Source: Streptomyces sp. WAC 04229 (GTDB lineage Bacteria; Actinomycetota; Actinomycetes; Streptomycetales; Streptomycetaceae). Taken from it: a stretch of DNA of 64,000 nucleotides. The notes beneath the pieces were generated by a model. That model saw nothing but the letters and a program-made list of their open reading frames with translations. It did not search any database and was not told the DNA's origin. This document shows positions 52,491-61,872 of this stretch, piece after piece; positions within the stretch are counted from its first letter, which is position 1, and each line of letters begins with the position of its first letter. Position numbers and translations under genes: made by a program. The stretch is from positions 1 to 64,000 of the forward strand of contig NZ_QHJH01000009.1 of assembly GCF_003947455.1 (NCBI RefSeq), written 5' to 3'.

Positions 52491-52688
52491 TCACACGTGC
52501 GACAGGCACCATGCCCCGAGGGCCAGCGCGACCACGGCGGCGACGCTCGCGACGGTCGCCGATGCGACGGGGCTCACACCGTGCGCGACGGACCGGCCGT
52601 GCCGCACCCGCGTCGTGGTCCACACCAGCAGACCGGCCCCGAACAGGGCGAACACCAATCCCGCGAAGATCGCCGGCCCGCTCTCCAT
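52491..52688 (-). CDS. Small two-helix membrane protein
   Basis: 65 residues with two membrane spans (AIFAGLVFALFGAGLLVWTT and VASVAAVVALALGAWCLSHV) joined by a basic loop. ATG 52688 is preferred to longer in-frame starts, which add Arg/Gly-rich sequence. It lies upstream of topA on the same strand. A conserved Streptomyces protein of unknown role. Confidence 0.65.
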   Translation of the reverse strand: MESGPAIFAGLVFALFGAGLLVWTTTRVRHGRSVAHGVSPVASATVASVAAVVALALGAWCLSHV

Positions 52689-52893
52689 GGTCCCCGTGCC
52701 CCTTTTCTCCACCCCGCGCGTGTGCAGCATCGGGGACGCTGTCACGCGTGGGCGGCGGGCAGGCGAACCCGAGGTGAACGGGGAGCCGACGGGCGGTCGG
52801 CCACCGCGCGTGGCTCGTTCTTCCCGTTCGGCGACGGAAGGCCGGGACCGGTGAGGCACGTCTCCGGAAGACACGTCTCCGCGCGGCATGTCT

Positions 52894-54408
52894 CTACGCC
52901 GGTTCGAGGAAGCCCTGCTCCACCAGCAGCCGGATCTGGGCGGGCGTGCGGTCGCGCAGCGCCACCGGGTCCTCGCCGACCAGCTGGGCGATGGCGTCCA
53001 GGATGCGGCCCGCGCTCATGGTGCCGTCGCAGACGCCGGCGAAACCGGCGCCGACCGTGTCGACCCGGGTGGCCCGGCGCATGCCGCGGTTCTGGCGCAG
53101 GACGACGTGCTCCGGATCCTCGGCGCCGGGCAGCCCGACCTGCTCCTGGACGACCTCGCCGGCCAGCGTGAAGTGCGCTTCGAGCAGCGCGGCGTCGTCG
53201 TGGGCGCGGAGGTAGTCGACGCGGTCGAAGTGCGCGCGCACCGTCTCGCCGAGCGGCTGCTCGATCGGGTGCGGCCACTCCTCGGCGACGACCGAGGGCT
53301 CGGCGGCCCCGGTCCGGCGCAGCGTGATCCAGCCGAAGCCGACGGCCTTGACCTTGCGCGCTTCGAACTCGTCCAGCCACGCGTCGTACCGCGCCTGGTA
53401 CTCGCCGGCGTCACCGCGGTGGTCGCCCGCGTCCCTGAGCCACAGCTCGGCGTACTGCGTGATGTCCTGCACCTCGCGCTGCACGATCCAGGCGTCGCAG
53501 CCGCGCGGCACCCACGAGCGCAGCCGGTCCGTCCAGTCCTCCCCCTCCACGTGCTGCCAGTTGGCGAGGAAGTGCGCGAACCCGCCCGGGTTCAGCCGCT
53601 CCCCCGTCTCCTGAACGAGCCGGCGGCACAGATCGTCCCCGCCCATGCCGCCGTCGCGGTAGGTGAGGCGGGCGCCGGGCGAGATCACGAAGGGCGGGTT
53701 GGAGACGATCAGGTCGTACGTCGCGTCCTCGTCGACCGGCTCGTACAGCGAGCCCTCGCGCAGCTCGGCCGCCGAAGCCCCGGACAGGGCGAGCGTGAGC
53801 GAGGTGATGTGCAGCGCGCGCGGGTTGACGTCGGTCGCGGTCACGCGCGTGGCGTGCGCGGCGGCGTGCAGCGCCTGGATGCCGGAGCCGGTGCCGAGGT
53901 CGAGGGCGGCGGAGACGGGCGTGCGCACGGTGAGGCCCGCGAGGGTCGTGGAGGCGCCGCCGACGCCGAGGACGACGCCCGGGGCGTGGTTGCCGATGCC
54001 TCCGGCGCCGCCGACCGCGCAGCCCAGGTCGGAGACGATGAACCAGTCCTCGCCGCCGGGTCCGCCGTAGGGCCGTACGTCCACCGTGGCCGCCACCTCG
54101 TCTTCCGCCCGGACCAGCCAGCCGGCCTCCAGGCAGGCGTCGACGGGCAGAACGTCCGTCACGCGCGCGTGGGGCACGGGTTGCTGGAGCAGGAACAGCC
54201 GGACGAGCAGTTCGAGCGGCGTGTCGCCGCGGGTGGCCCGGAGCGCGGGCACGGTCTCGCTGCGCGACAGCGCCGCGTAGGCGGGGGCGCCGAGCAGCTC
54301 CAGCAGTCCGTCGGCGGTGAAGGAGGCCCCGAGCAGGGCGTCCCGCAGCCGGGCGGTGACGTCGGGGCGGTCGGCGGAGGGCAGGGGGGACAGGCTGGCG
54401 TTACTCAC
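52894..54408 (-). CDS. Class I SAM-dependent methyltransferase (HemK/RsmC-like fold)
   Basis: 504 residues. SAALDLGTGSGIQALHAAAH (motif I, about residues 165-185), ATDVNPRALHIT (motif II) and LIVSNPPFVISPG (motif IV, the NPPF of N-methylating enzymes) indicate methylation of an amino group in nucleic acid or protein. An N-terminal ~150-residue helical domain and a C-terminal domain of ~190 residues flank it. Backbone gene, conserved at this place in Streptomyces. Substrate not known from sequence. Confidence 0.88.
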   Translation of the reverse strand: MSNASLSPLPSADRPDVTARLRDALLGASFTADGLLELLGAPAYAALSRSETVPALRATRGDTPLELLVRLFLLQQPVPHARVTDVLPVDACLEAGWLVRAEDEVAATVDVRPYGGPGGEDWFIVSDLGCAVGGAGGIGNHAPGVVLGVGGASTTLAGLTVRTPVSAALDLGTGSGIQALHAAAHATRVTATDVNPRALHITSLTLALSGASAAELREGSLYEPVDEDATYDLIVSNPPFVISPGARLTYRDGGMGGDDLCRRLVQETGERLNPGGFAHFLANWQHVEGEDWTDRLRSWVPRGCDAWIVQREVQDITQYAELWLRDAGDHRGDAGEYQARYDAWLDEFEARKVKAVGFGWITLRRTGAAEPSVVAEEWPHPIEQPLGETVRAHFDRVDYLRAHDDAALLEAHFTLAGEVVQEQVGLPGAEDPEHVVLRQNRGMRRATRVDTVGAGFAGVCDGTMSAGRILDAIAQLVGEDPVALRDRTPAQIRLLVEQGFLEPA

Positions 54409-54460
54409 ACCCCCATTGTGGCCCCGCTCTCCGCCCTCCGCCCCGTGTCCGCCCGGGGGA

Positions 54461-55033
54461 TCAGCCCGCCGCGGCCGACGGCGTCACGGAAGCCGCCTTG
54501 CAGCTCTCCTGCTTCGCCATCGCCTGGCCGACCTCACCCTCCTCCAGGGTCTTCAGCGCGTCGCTGCCGCTCTTGCTGAGCTTGTTCAGCTCGGTGGCGA
54601 TGTCCTTCAGGCCGTCGGCGAACTTCGCCTGGTCCTTGGTGTCGAGGTCCTCCACCTGCTTCCTGAGGGAGGCGTACGACGAGGAGAGGCCGTTCAGCTC
54701 GGTGACCGCGTCCTTCTGCTTCTTCTCGCCGTCCTCGACATCCGGAGCACCGGCCTTCTGGACGGTGGCGCCCATCGCCTTGTAGGCGTCGGACATGTCC
54801 TGGAACGCCTTCGCGTCGGTCTTCTGGACCTCCGCCGGAGTGCTGTTGTCCGAGGTCTCCTTCTGGATCGCCGCGTTGGCCGCCTCGATCTTCTTGGCCT
54901 GCGGCTGCACGCCGTCGCAGACGTCCTTAGCCCAGGAGTTCAGCTTCTCGTTGTCGTCGCTGCCACCGCATCCCGTCAGCGCCAGTGCCAGTACCGCACC
55001 GCCGGACAGTGCGACCGCGAGCTTCTTGTTCAC
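54461..55033 (-). CDS. Small lipoprotein with helical coiled-coil body
   Basis: 190 residues. Signal peptide NKKLAVALSGGAVLALALTG is followed by the lipidated Cys (LTGCGG). The mature part is a Lys/Glu/Ala-rich helix bundle (KQKDAVTELNGLSSSYASLR). GTG 55033 is chosen since GAAGGGA lies eight bases before and the signal peptide then starts in the usual way; ATG 55051 is an alternative. Anchored on the outer face of the membrane. Function unknown. Confidence 0.8.
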   Translation of the reverse strand: MNKKLAVALSGGAVLALALTGCGGSDDNEKLNSWAKDVCDGVQPQAKKIEAANAAIQKETSDNSTPAEVQKTDAKAFQDMSDAYKAMGATVQKAGAPDVEDGEKKQKDAVTELNGLSSSYASLRKQVEDLDTKDQAKFADGLKDIATELNKLSKSGSDALKTLEEGEVGQAMAKQESCKAASVTPSAAAG

Positions 55034-55258
55034 CGGTTTGGTCCCTTCCATGGCTCTCGGCCCCGGAACATACACGCCGGATGGGGGACATCCGCCGGAC
55101 GAACATCCGTTAAGACCGTATTGAAGCCATTTGCACCAAGAGAGAGAAGGGTCACGGCGAAGGGAGCGCACGGGTACGGGCCGGGCGGACGACGCGCCAA
55201 CACGCGCCGTCCGCCCGGCCCTTGAGCTGCACCTCCTACGAGGGCTCCGCGCCGCCCG

Positions 55259-57664
55259 CTACGAAACCACGGCCGGATCGGCCGACTTGGGCTCGTGGCC
55301 GGCGTTGTCTTCGTCACCCATCGCGATCCCGCGCCGCTTGGACACGTAGACCGCCCCCGCGATGACGAGGAACGCGAGAACCGCGATCACCACCCGCACG
55401 CCGATGCTCTCGTCGGCGCCGTAGGAGAACTTGATGACGGCGGGCGCGATGAGCAGTGCCACCAGGTTCATGACCTTCAGCAGCGGGTTGATGGCCGGTC
55501 CCGCGGTGTCCTTGAACGGGTCGCCGACCGTGTCGCCGATCACGGTGGCGGCGTGGGCCTCACTGCCCTTGCCGCCGTGGTGGCCGTCCTCGACGAGCTT
55601 CTTGGCGTTGTCCCAGGAGCCGCCGGAGTTGGCGAGGAAGACCGCCATCAGCGTGCCCGCGCCGATGGCGCCCGCGAGGAACGCGCCGAGCGCGCCCACG
55701 CCGAGCGTGAACCCGATGAAGATCGGCGCCAGCACGGCGAGCAGTCCGGGCGTGGCGAGTTCCCGCAGGGCGTCCCTGGTGCAGATGTCGACGACCTTGC
55801 CGTACTCCGGCTTCTCGCTGTGGTCCATGATTCCGGGCCGCTCCCGGAACTGCCGCCGCACCTCGTAGACCACCGCGCCCGCCGACCGCGACACCGCGTT
55901 GATCGCCAGCCCCGAGAAGAGGAAGACGACCGCCGCGCCCGCGATGAGCCCGACCAGGTTGTTGGGCTGCGAGATGTCCATCATCAGGCTCATCGGCGCG
56001 CCCTCGCCGCTGAGTTTCTCGCCGACGTCCGCCGCGCCGGTGGTGATGGCGTCGCGGTACGACCCGAACAGGGCCGCCGCCGCGAGGACCGCGGTGGCGA
56101 TGGCGATGCCCTTGGTGATGGCCTTGGTGGTGTTGCCGACGGCGTCCAGGTCGGTGAGCACCTGGGCGCCGGCACCCTCGACGTCACCGGACATCTCGGC
56201 GATGCCCTGCGCGTTGTCGGAGACCGGGCCGAAGGTGTCCATGGCGACGATCACCCCGACCGTGGTGAGCAGGCCCGTGCCGGCCAGCGCCACCGCGAAC
56301 AGCGCCAGCATGATCGAGGCTCCGCCGAGCAGGAACGCCCCGTAGACGCCGAGTCCGATCAACAGGGCGGTGTAGACGGCGGATTCGAGACCGAGGGAGA
56401 TACCGGCGAGGACGACGGTGGCGGGACCGGTGAGCGAGGTCTTGCCGATGTCCTTGACGGGACGCCTGGTGGTCTCGGTGAAGTAGCCGGTGAGCTGCTG
56501 GATCAGCGCGGCGAGCACGATGCCGATGGCCACCGCGACCAGCGCGAGGATCCGCGGGTCACCGCTCTTTCCCGCGATCGCCGCGTCGGTGACGCCGTCC
56601 AGCTCCGAGTACTTCCCGGGCAGATAGACGAAGACGGCCACCGCGACCAGGACGAGCGAGATCACCGCGGAGATGAAGAAGCCCCGGTTGATCGCGCTCA
56701 TGCCGCTGCGGTCGGAGCGCCGGGGCGCCACCGCGAAGATGCCGATCATGGCGGTGATCACACCGATCGCCGGCACCAGCAGCGGGAACGCCAGCCCGGA
56801 GTCGCCGAAGGCCACCTTGCCGAGGATCAGTGCGGCCACCAGGGTGACGGCGTAGGACTCGAAGAGGTCGGCGGCCATTCCCGCGCAGTCGCCGACGTTG
56901 TCGCCCACGTTGTCGGCGATGGTCGCGGCATTGCGCGGATCGTCTTCCGGAATGCCCTGCTCGACCTTGCCGACCAGGTCGGCGCCGACGTCGGCGGCCT
57001 TGGTGAAGATGCCGCCGCCGACCCGCATGAACATCGCGATCAACGCGGCACCGAGGCCGAAGCCCTCCAGGACCTTCGGCGCGTCGGCCGCGTACACGAG
57101 CACCACGCAGCAGGCGCCCAGCAGGCCGAGCCCCACCGTGAACATGCCGACCACGCCGCCCGTGCGAAAAGCGATCTTCGTCGCCTTGTGCGAGACGAGA
57201 GTGAGATCCTTTTCCGGTTCGCCCGGGGCCGGGGTCGCTTCCCGCGCCGCCGCGGCGACGCGCACATTGCTGCGCACGGCGAGCCACATGCCGATATAGC
57301 CGGTGGCCGCCGAGAACGCCGCGCCGATCAGGAAGAAGATCGATCTCCCGGCTCGTTGATTCCAGTCGTCCGCGGGCAGCAGCATGAGCAGAAAGAACAC
57401 GACGACGGCGAATACGCCGAGCGTGCGAAGCTGCCTGGCCAGATAGGCGTTCGCGCCTTCCTGGACGGCCGCCGCGATCTCTTTCATGCTCTCGGTGCCC
57501 TCGTCCGCCGCGAGCACCTGGCGCACCAGGATTCCCGCGAGCACCAGGGCGGCCAGTGCGACGACGGCGATGACCGCGATCAGGACACGGTTTCCGTCGG
57601 TGAGCACGGCGGCCGCGAGGGTCGAGGAGTCGCCCAACTGATGAGGGGTGGAAAGCTCCGCCAT
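55259..57664 (-). CDS. hppA: Proton-translocating pyrophosphatase, K+-insensitive type
   Basis: 801 residues with about 16 membrane segments. Couples pyrophosphate hydrolysis to H+ pumping. The catalytic loop DVGADLVGKVEQGIPEDDPR with the following NVGDNVGDCAGMAADLFE is intact, as are the C-terminal GGSWDNAKK and GDTVGDPFKDTAGP motifs. NTTKAITKG carries the Lys that marks the K+-insensitive subfamily. ATG 57664 has a strong AAGGAGG site a few bases upstream. Single gene with a long AT-richer leader to its right. Confidence 0.96.
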   Translation of the reverse strand: MAELSTPHQLGDSSTLAAAVLTDGNRVLIAVIAVVALAALVLAGILVRQVLAADEGTESMKEIAAAVQEGANAYLARQLRTLGVFAVVVFFLLMLLPADDWNQRAGRSIFFLIGAAFSAATGYIGMWLAVRSNVRVAAAAREATPAPGEPEKDLTLVSHKATKIAFRTGGVVGMFTVGLGLLGACCVVLVYAADAPKVLEGFGLGAALIAMFMRVGGGIFTKAADVGADLVGKVEQGIPEDDPRNAATIADNVGDNVGDCAGMAADLFESYAVTLVAALILGKVAFGDSGLAFPLLVPAIGVITAMIGIFAVAPRRSDRSGMSAINRGFFISAVISLVLVAVAVFVYLPGKYSELDGVTDAAIAGKSGDPRILALVAVAIGIVLAALIQQLTGYFTETTRRPVKDIGKTSLTGPATVVLAGISLGLESAVYTALLIGLGVYGAFLLGGASIMLALFAVALAGTGLLTTVGVIVAMDTFGPVSDNAQGIAEMSGDVEGAGAQVLTDLDAVGNTTKAITKGIAIATAVLAAAALFGSYRDAITTGAADVGEKLSGEGAPMSLMMDISQPNNLVGLIAGAAVVFLFSGLAINAVSRSAGAVVYEVRRQFRERPGIMDHSEKPEYGKVVDICTRDALRELATPGLLAVLAPIFIGFTLGVGALGAFLAGAIGAGTLMAVFLANSGGSWDNAKKLVEDGHHGGKGSEAHAATVIGDTVGDPFKDTAGPAINPLLKVMNLVALLIAPAVIKFSYGADESIGVRVVIAVLAFLVIAGAVYVSKRRGIAMGDEDNAGHEPKSADPAVVS

Positions 57665-57959
57665 TCGTCCTCCTTGACGCTTGGGCTGAGCTCAAGATGT
57701 GGACGGGATTGTAGGTACCGGAAGCTGATCAAAACAGTGCACGACAAAAGGAAATGACCTGTCAACCACAAGGACCCGAGAAGTAGTAATGCCCTTCCCG
57801 CATTAACGTCTTGGTTTCCTGTTGTGATCCATTTACCGCGCCATTGATCGTGAATGAATTCACTTGGCGCCCGCACGGCACCACTGTATGTCCGCACATG
57901 ACGAAGGGCCCTACGAGGTAGGGCCCTTCGGGTGAAACGGGTGAGTGAGGCGGGAGCGG
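57665..57959. other. hppA upstream region and bldG-operon end
   Basis: 295 bp. A minus-strand TTGACA (57760-57765) with a weak -10 about 18 bp on may be an hppA promoter. The hairpin at 57902-57930 lies at the other end. No gene seen. Confidence 0.5.
57902..57930 (-). terminator. Terminator after the bldG operon
   Basis: Perfect 13-bp stem (57902-57914 with 57918-57930) and 3-base loop, about 30 bp beyond the stop of the anti-sigma gene on its strand. Confidence 0.8.
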
Positions 57960-58391
57960 TCAGACCGGCGGGAGCACCGCCGGCGCGGTCGGCCAGGTCA
58001 TGCGGATCAGTCCGCCGTCCTCACCGGCCTTGACCTCCACGTCGTCGACGAGTCCGCTGATGACCGCGAGGCCCATCTCGTCCTCCTCGGCCTCCGGTTC
58101 GTCGGCCCCGGAGCCCGGGGTCCGGTCACCGGGGACCGCGTGCGGCGCCTCGTCGCCGACCTCGATGGAGAACTGCTTCTCCTCCTCGATCAGCGACACC
58201 TTGACCGGCGCCGTGATGCCGACGTGCTGATGCAGGCCCACAGCCCGCGTGCATGCCTCACCGACGGCGAGCCTGACCTCGTCGAGGACGGCCTCGTCCA
58301 CTCCGGCCCTGCGTGCCACGGCGGCCGCCACCAGACGGGCGGTACGGACATGCTCGGGCAGCGCGCTGAAGCGGAGTTCAACGGTGGCCAT
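57960..58391 (-). CDS. Anti-sigma factor/serine kinase of the bldG locus
   Basis: 143 residues, a SpoIIAB/RsbW-type GHKL ATPase fold: LDEVRLAVGEACTRAVGLHQ (N box region; the usual Asn of the kinase is replaced here) and MGLAVISGLVDDVEV (G box). An acidic insert (SGADEPEAEEDE) lies between them. It is encoded directly downstream of bldG, and the homologous S. coelicolor protein is described as the partner that BldG antagonises, controlling sigma factors for development and antibiotic production. Kinase activity is uncertain because of the altered N box. Confidence 0.88.
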   Translation of the reverse strand: MATVELRFSALPEHVRTARLVAAAVARRAGVDEAVLDEVRLAVGEACTRAVGLHQHVGITAPVKVSLIEEEKQFSIEVGDEAPHAVPGDRTPGSGADEPEAEEDEMGLAVISGLVDDVEVKAGEDGGLIRMTWPTAPAVLPPV

Positions 58392-58498
58392 GCATCCCCC
58401 TCGGAACTACGGGCGTGCTTCCGAGGGTCCGGGCCGCCGACGGCCCGGACCCCCCTCGTTCTCTCACCGTCCCGGGCTCGCGGGCCCGGGACCGGTCG

Positions 58499-58840
58499 TC
58501 AGTCGGTGGCCGCCACCGCTTCCTCGACCGAGGTGTGAATGGGGAACACCTTGGTGAGGCCGGTGATACGGAAGATCTTGAGAATGCGCTCCTGGTTGCA
58601 GACCAGGCGCAGCGAGCCCTCATGGGCGCGCACCCGCTTCAGTCCGCCGACCAGCACGCCGAGCCCCGTGGAGTCGAGGAAGTCCACGCCCTCCATGTCG
58701 ACGACGAGGTGGAAACTCCCGTCGTTCACGAGCTCGACCAGCTGCTCACGCAGCTTGGGCGCGGTGTATACGTCAATTTCGCCACCGACCTCGACGACCG
58801 TACGATCGCCGACGGTACGGGTCGACAGGGACAGGTCCAC
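58499..58840 (-). CDS. bldG: BldG anti-sigma factor antagonist
   Basis: 113 residues, a STAS-domain protein. [20 protein letters not shown] carries the phosphorylatable Ser57. The unphosphorylated form binds anti-sigma factors and frees sigma factors; bldG is needed for aerial growth and antibiotic production in Streptomyces. GTG 58840 has GGAGG four bases upstream. It is followed by its anti-sigma partner (107 bp gap) and is divergent from the helicase gene, an arrangement that identifies the locus. Confidence 0.97.
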
Positions 58841-58922
58841 GGATCCTCCAGCACCTTGCTATCGAGCGGTCGTCCATCGGGACACCTCGGCTTGAAGCCC
58901 CCAGGACGGTACGCCAGCCGCG

Positions 58923-61508
58923 ATGGCATTCAATCACTTACCGGCAGGCGCGCACGACGCCTTGGTCCCATTGTCCGTCACGCCAGTGACAGACTCGGTG
59001 CCGATGGCCAAGAATCACCGACCCGATCGACCCCCGGCGGAGCCCGGCTCCCGGCCGGAACCAGGCACGGTCCTGGACCGGCTCGCCGCGGGACCGAGTC
59101 GGGCTGCGCGCATCACTCATACGGAGCACTTGCCCCCGCGTGCGGGCCGTCATGCCGTCTGGCCGGACCGGATTCGCCCGGAGGTCGTCGCCGCCGTGCA
59201 GGCCGCGGGCATCGAACATCCGTGGGCCCACCAGGCACGCGTCGCCGAGCACGCCCTGGACGGCGACTCCGTCGTGGTCGCCACCGGCACCGCCTCCGGC
59301 AAGTCGCTGGCCTATCTGGTGCCGGTGCTGTCGACGCTCCTGGACGGCTCCGAGGCCCCCAACGGACGCGGCGCCACCACCCTCTACCTGGCCCCGACCA
59401 AGGCACTCGCGGCCGACCAGTGCCGGTCGGTGAAGGAACTTTCACAACCTCTCGGCACGGCCGTCCGCGCCGCGGTCTACGACGGCGACACGCCGTTCGA
59501 GGAACGCGAGTGGATCCGCCAGTACGGCACCTACGTGCTGACCAACCCGGACATGCTGCACCGCGGCATCCTGCCGTCCCACCCCCGCTGGTCCTCCTTC
59601 CTGAAGTCGTTGAAGTACGTCGTCATCGACGAATGCCACACCTACCGCGGCGTCTTCGGCTCCCACGTCGCACAGGTGCTGCGCAGGCTGCGCCGACTGT
59701 GCGCCCGCTACGGCGCGTCGCCCGTGTTCCTGCTCGCCTCCGCCACGGCCGCCGAGCCGTCGGTGGCGGCCCGCCGGCTCACCGGGCTCCCGGTCGTCGA
59801 GGTCGCGGACGACGCCTCCCCGCGCGGTGAACTGGTGTTCGCCCTCTGGGAGCCGCCGCTGACCGAGCTGGAGGGCGAGAAGGGCGCCCCGGTGCGCCGC
59901 ACGGCCACCGCCGAGGCCGCCGACCTGCTCACCGACCTCACTGTCCAGGGGATGCGGTCGATCACCTTCGTACGGTCCCGGCGCGGCGCCGAGCTGATCT
60001 CGGTGATCGCCCAGGAGCGCCTCGCCGAGGTCGACCGCTCCCTGACCCGGCGCGTGGCGGCCTACCGCGGCGGCTACCTCCCCGAGGAACGCCGCGCCCT
60101 GGAGCGCGCCCTGCACTCCGGCGAACTCCTGGGGCTCGCGGCGACGAACGCCCTCGAACTCGGCCTCGACATCTCCGGCCTGGACGCCGTGGTGATCGCG
60201 GGGTACCCGGGCACACGGGCTTCGCTGTGGCAGCAGGCGGGCCGGGCGGGTCGCGCGGGTCAGGGGGCCCTGGCGGTGCTGGTCGCCCGGGACGACCCGC
60301 TGGACACCTTCCTCGTCCACCACCCCGAGGCGCTCTTCGACCAGCCCGTCGAGTCCACCGTCCTCGATCCCGACAACCCCTACGTCCTCGCCCCCCACCT
60401 GTGCGCGGCGGCGGCCGAGCTGCCCCTGACGGAGGAGGACCTGAAGCTCTTCGGCCCCGCCTGCGAGGAGCTGCTGCCCCAGCTGGAGGCGGCCAAGCTG
60501 CTCCGCCGGCGGACCCGGGCCTGGCACTGGACACGCCGGGAGCGGGCCGCCGACCTGACGGACATCCGCGGGGAGGGCGGACGTCCGGTCCAGGTCGTCG
60601 AGGCCGGGACGGGGCGGCTGCTGGGCACGGTGGACGCCGGTGCCGCCCACACCAGCGTCCACGAGGGCGCCGTACACCTCCACCAGGGGCGCACCTATCT
60701 CGTCCGCTCCCTCGACCTGGAGGACTCCGTCGCGCTCGTCGAACAGGCCACCCCCGCCTACTCGACGGTCGCCCGCGACACGACGGCGATCTCGGTCCTG
60801 GAGACCGACATCGAGGTCCCCTGGGGCGACGGGCGCCTGTGCTACGGCTCCGTCGAGGTCACCAACCAAGTGGTCTCCTTCCTGCGCCGGCGCCTCATCA
60901 CCGGCGAGGTCCTGGGCGAGACGAAGCTCGACCTCCCTCCTCGGACGCTGCGCACGCGCGCGGTGTGGTGGACGGTCACCGAGGACCAGCTCGACGCGGC
61001 CCGGATCAACCCGGAGATCCTCGGCGGCGCCCTGCACGCCGCCGAGCACGCCTCCATCGGCATGCTGCCGCTGTTCGCGACCTGCGACCGCTGGGACATC
61101 GGCGGGGTGTCGGTCCCGCTGCACCCGGACACGCTGCTCCCCACCGTCTTCGTGTACGACGGCCACCCCGGCGGCGCGGGATTCGCCGAGCGCGCCTTCC
61201 ACACGGCCCGCGAATGGCTCACGGCCACCCGGGAGGCCATCGCCTCCTGCGAGTGCGACGCCGGCTGCCCGTCCTGCATCCAGTCCCCCAAGTGCGGCAA
61301 CGGGAACGATCCGTTGCACAAGCGGGGAGCGGTGCGGCTGCTCACGGTGCTGCTGCGGGGCGCGGAGGCGGCGGCAGCGGCGGTGGAGGCAGAGCTGCCT
61401 CGGGCGGGGCAGGTGGGACGGACGGAACAGACGGACGAGCCTGAAGCGGAGCAGGCTGAAGCGGAGCAGGCTGAAGCGGAGCAGGCTGAAGCGGAGCAGG
61501 CTCAGTAG
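58923..61508 (+). CDS. DEAD/DEAH helicase with DUF1998 zinc module (MrfA/YprA-like)
   Basis: 861 residues. Motif I is VVATGTASGKSLAYLVPVL, motif II is VVIDECHTYRG (DECH), motif III is LLASATAAEP, and motif VI is GRAGRAGQGALAVLV. The C-terminal four-Cys module CECDAGCPSCIQSPKCGNGN is that of MrfA-type repair helicases. The end is a tandem AEAEQ repeat. If translation starts at ATG 58923, codon 6 (58938-58940) is TTA, which implies bldA control; the alternative ATG 59004 avoids it. It is divergent from bldG, as in S. coelicolor. Its last 167 bp overlap the opposing pilus gene. Confidence 0.92.
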   Translation: MAFNHLPAGAHDALVPLSVTPVTDSVPMAKNHRPDRPPAEPGSRPEPGTVLDRLAAGPSRAARITHTEHLPPRAGRHAVWPDRIRPEVVAAVQAAGIEHPWAHQARVAEHALDGDSVVVATGTASGKSLAYLVPVLSTLLDGSEAPNGRGATTLYLAPTKALAADQCRSVKELSQPLGTAVRAAVYDGDTPFEEREWIRQYGTYVLTNPDMLHRGILPSHPRWSSFLKSLKYVVIDECHTYRGVFGSHVAQVLRRLRRLCARYGASPVFLLASATAAEPSVAARRLTGLPVVEVADDASPRGELVFALWEPPLTELEGEKGAPVRRTATAEAADLLTDLTVQGMRSITFVRSRRGAELISVIAQERLAEVDRSLTRRVAAYRGGYLPEERRALERALHSGELLGLAATNALELGLDISGLDAVVIAGYPGTRASLWQQAGRAGRAGQGALAVLVARDDPLDTFLVHHPEALFDQPVESTVLDPDNPYVLAPHLCAAAAELPLTEEDLKLFGPACEELLPQLEAAKLLRRRTRAWHWTRRERAADLTDIRGEGGRPVQVVEAGTGRLLGTVDAGAAHTSVHEGAVHLHQGRTYLVRSLDLEDSVALVEQATPAYSTVARDTTAISVLETDIEVPWGDGRLCYGSVEVTNQVVSFLRRRLITGEVLGETKLDLPPRTLRTRAVWWTVTEDQLDAARINPEILGGALHAAEHASIGMLPLFATCDRWDIGGVSVPLHPDTLLPTVFVYDGHPGGAGFAERAFHTAREWLTATREAIASCECDAGCPSCIQSPKCGNGNDPLHKRGAVRLLTVLLRGAEAAAAAVEAELPRAGQVGRTEQTDEPEAEQAEAEQAEAEQAEAEQAQ

Positions 61509-61872
61509 GCAGGTGTTCGGCGGGCTGAGGTTCGGTGGGCAGGCCCGGGCCCGCCCTCGCACGGACCTCCGCCGCGAACGGGCCCCGGCCCGACGCCGCC
61601 GACACGTCCGAGACCTGGCCGGTCAGCACGCAGCGCACCAGCCGCGCACCCTGGGCCCGCGTGACCCGGTCGGCCTCGGCACACGCCGCCGAGCCGCCAC
61701 GGGCCCAGTGGTCCGCCGCCGCCAGCGCCGCCAGATCGGCACCCCCGGCGGCGCGGTGCCGGGCCACCACCGCCTGCCCCAGGGCCAGCACGATACCGAA
61801 CACCAGGCACAGGACGGCGACGGCGCCCACACTCCAGACGGTGGCGGACCCCTGGTCGTGAGCGCCCCTCAC
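61342..61872 (-). CDS. TadG-like pilus-assembly protein with Pro-rich tail
   Basis: 176 residues. GSATVWSVGAVAVLCLVFGI starts a single membrane helix of the Tad/Flp pseudopilin type, followed by QAVVARHRAAGGADLAALAA. The C-terminal ~60 residues are Pro-rich and include PAPLQ repeated four times. GTG 61872 overlaps the TadE-like gene by 4 nt (GTGA). The 3' end overlaps the opposing helicase gene by 167 bp. Member of the tad cluster that continues beyond the window. Confidence 0.78.
   Translation of the reverse strand: MRGAHDQGSATVWSVGAVAVLCLVFGIVLALGQAVVARHRAAGGADLAALAAADHWARGGSAACAEADRVTRAQGARLVRCVLTGQVSDVSAASGRGPFAAEVRARAGPGLPTEPQPAEHLPTEPAPLQPAPLQPAPLQPAPLQARPSVPSVPPAPPEAALPPPPLPPPPRPAAAP
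61441..61500. repeat. 15-bp tandem repeat, four perfect copies, coding on both strands
   Basis: Unit CTGAAGCGGAGCAGG four times without change. On the plus strand it encodes AEAEQ repeats at the helicase C-terminus; on the minus strand it encodes PAPLQ repeats of the pilus protein. 15 bp keeps both frames open. Confidence 0.95.

Noticed and set aside
61441-61500. CRISPR-like repeat array
   Set aside because: Units are 15 bp, directly adjacent, with no spacers and within coding sequence.
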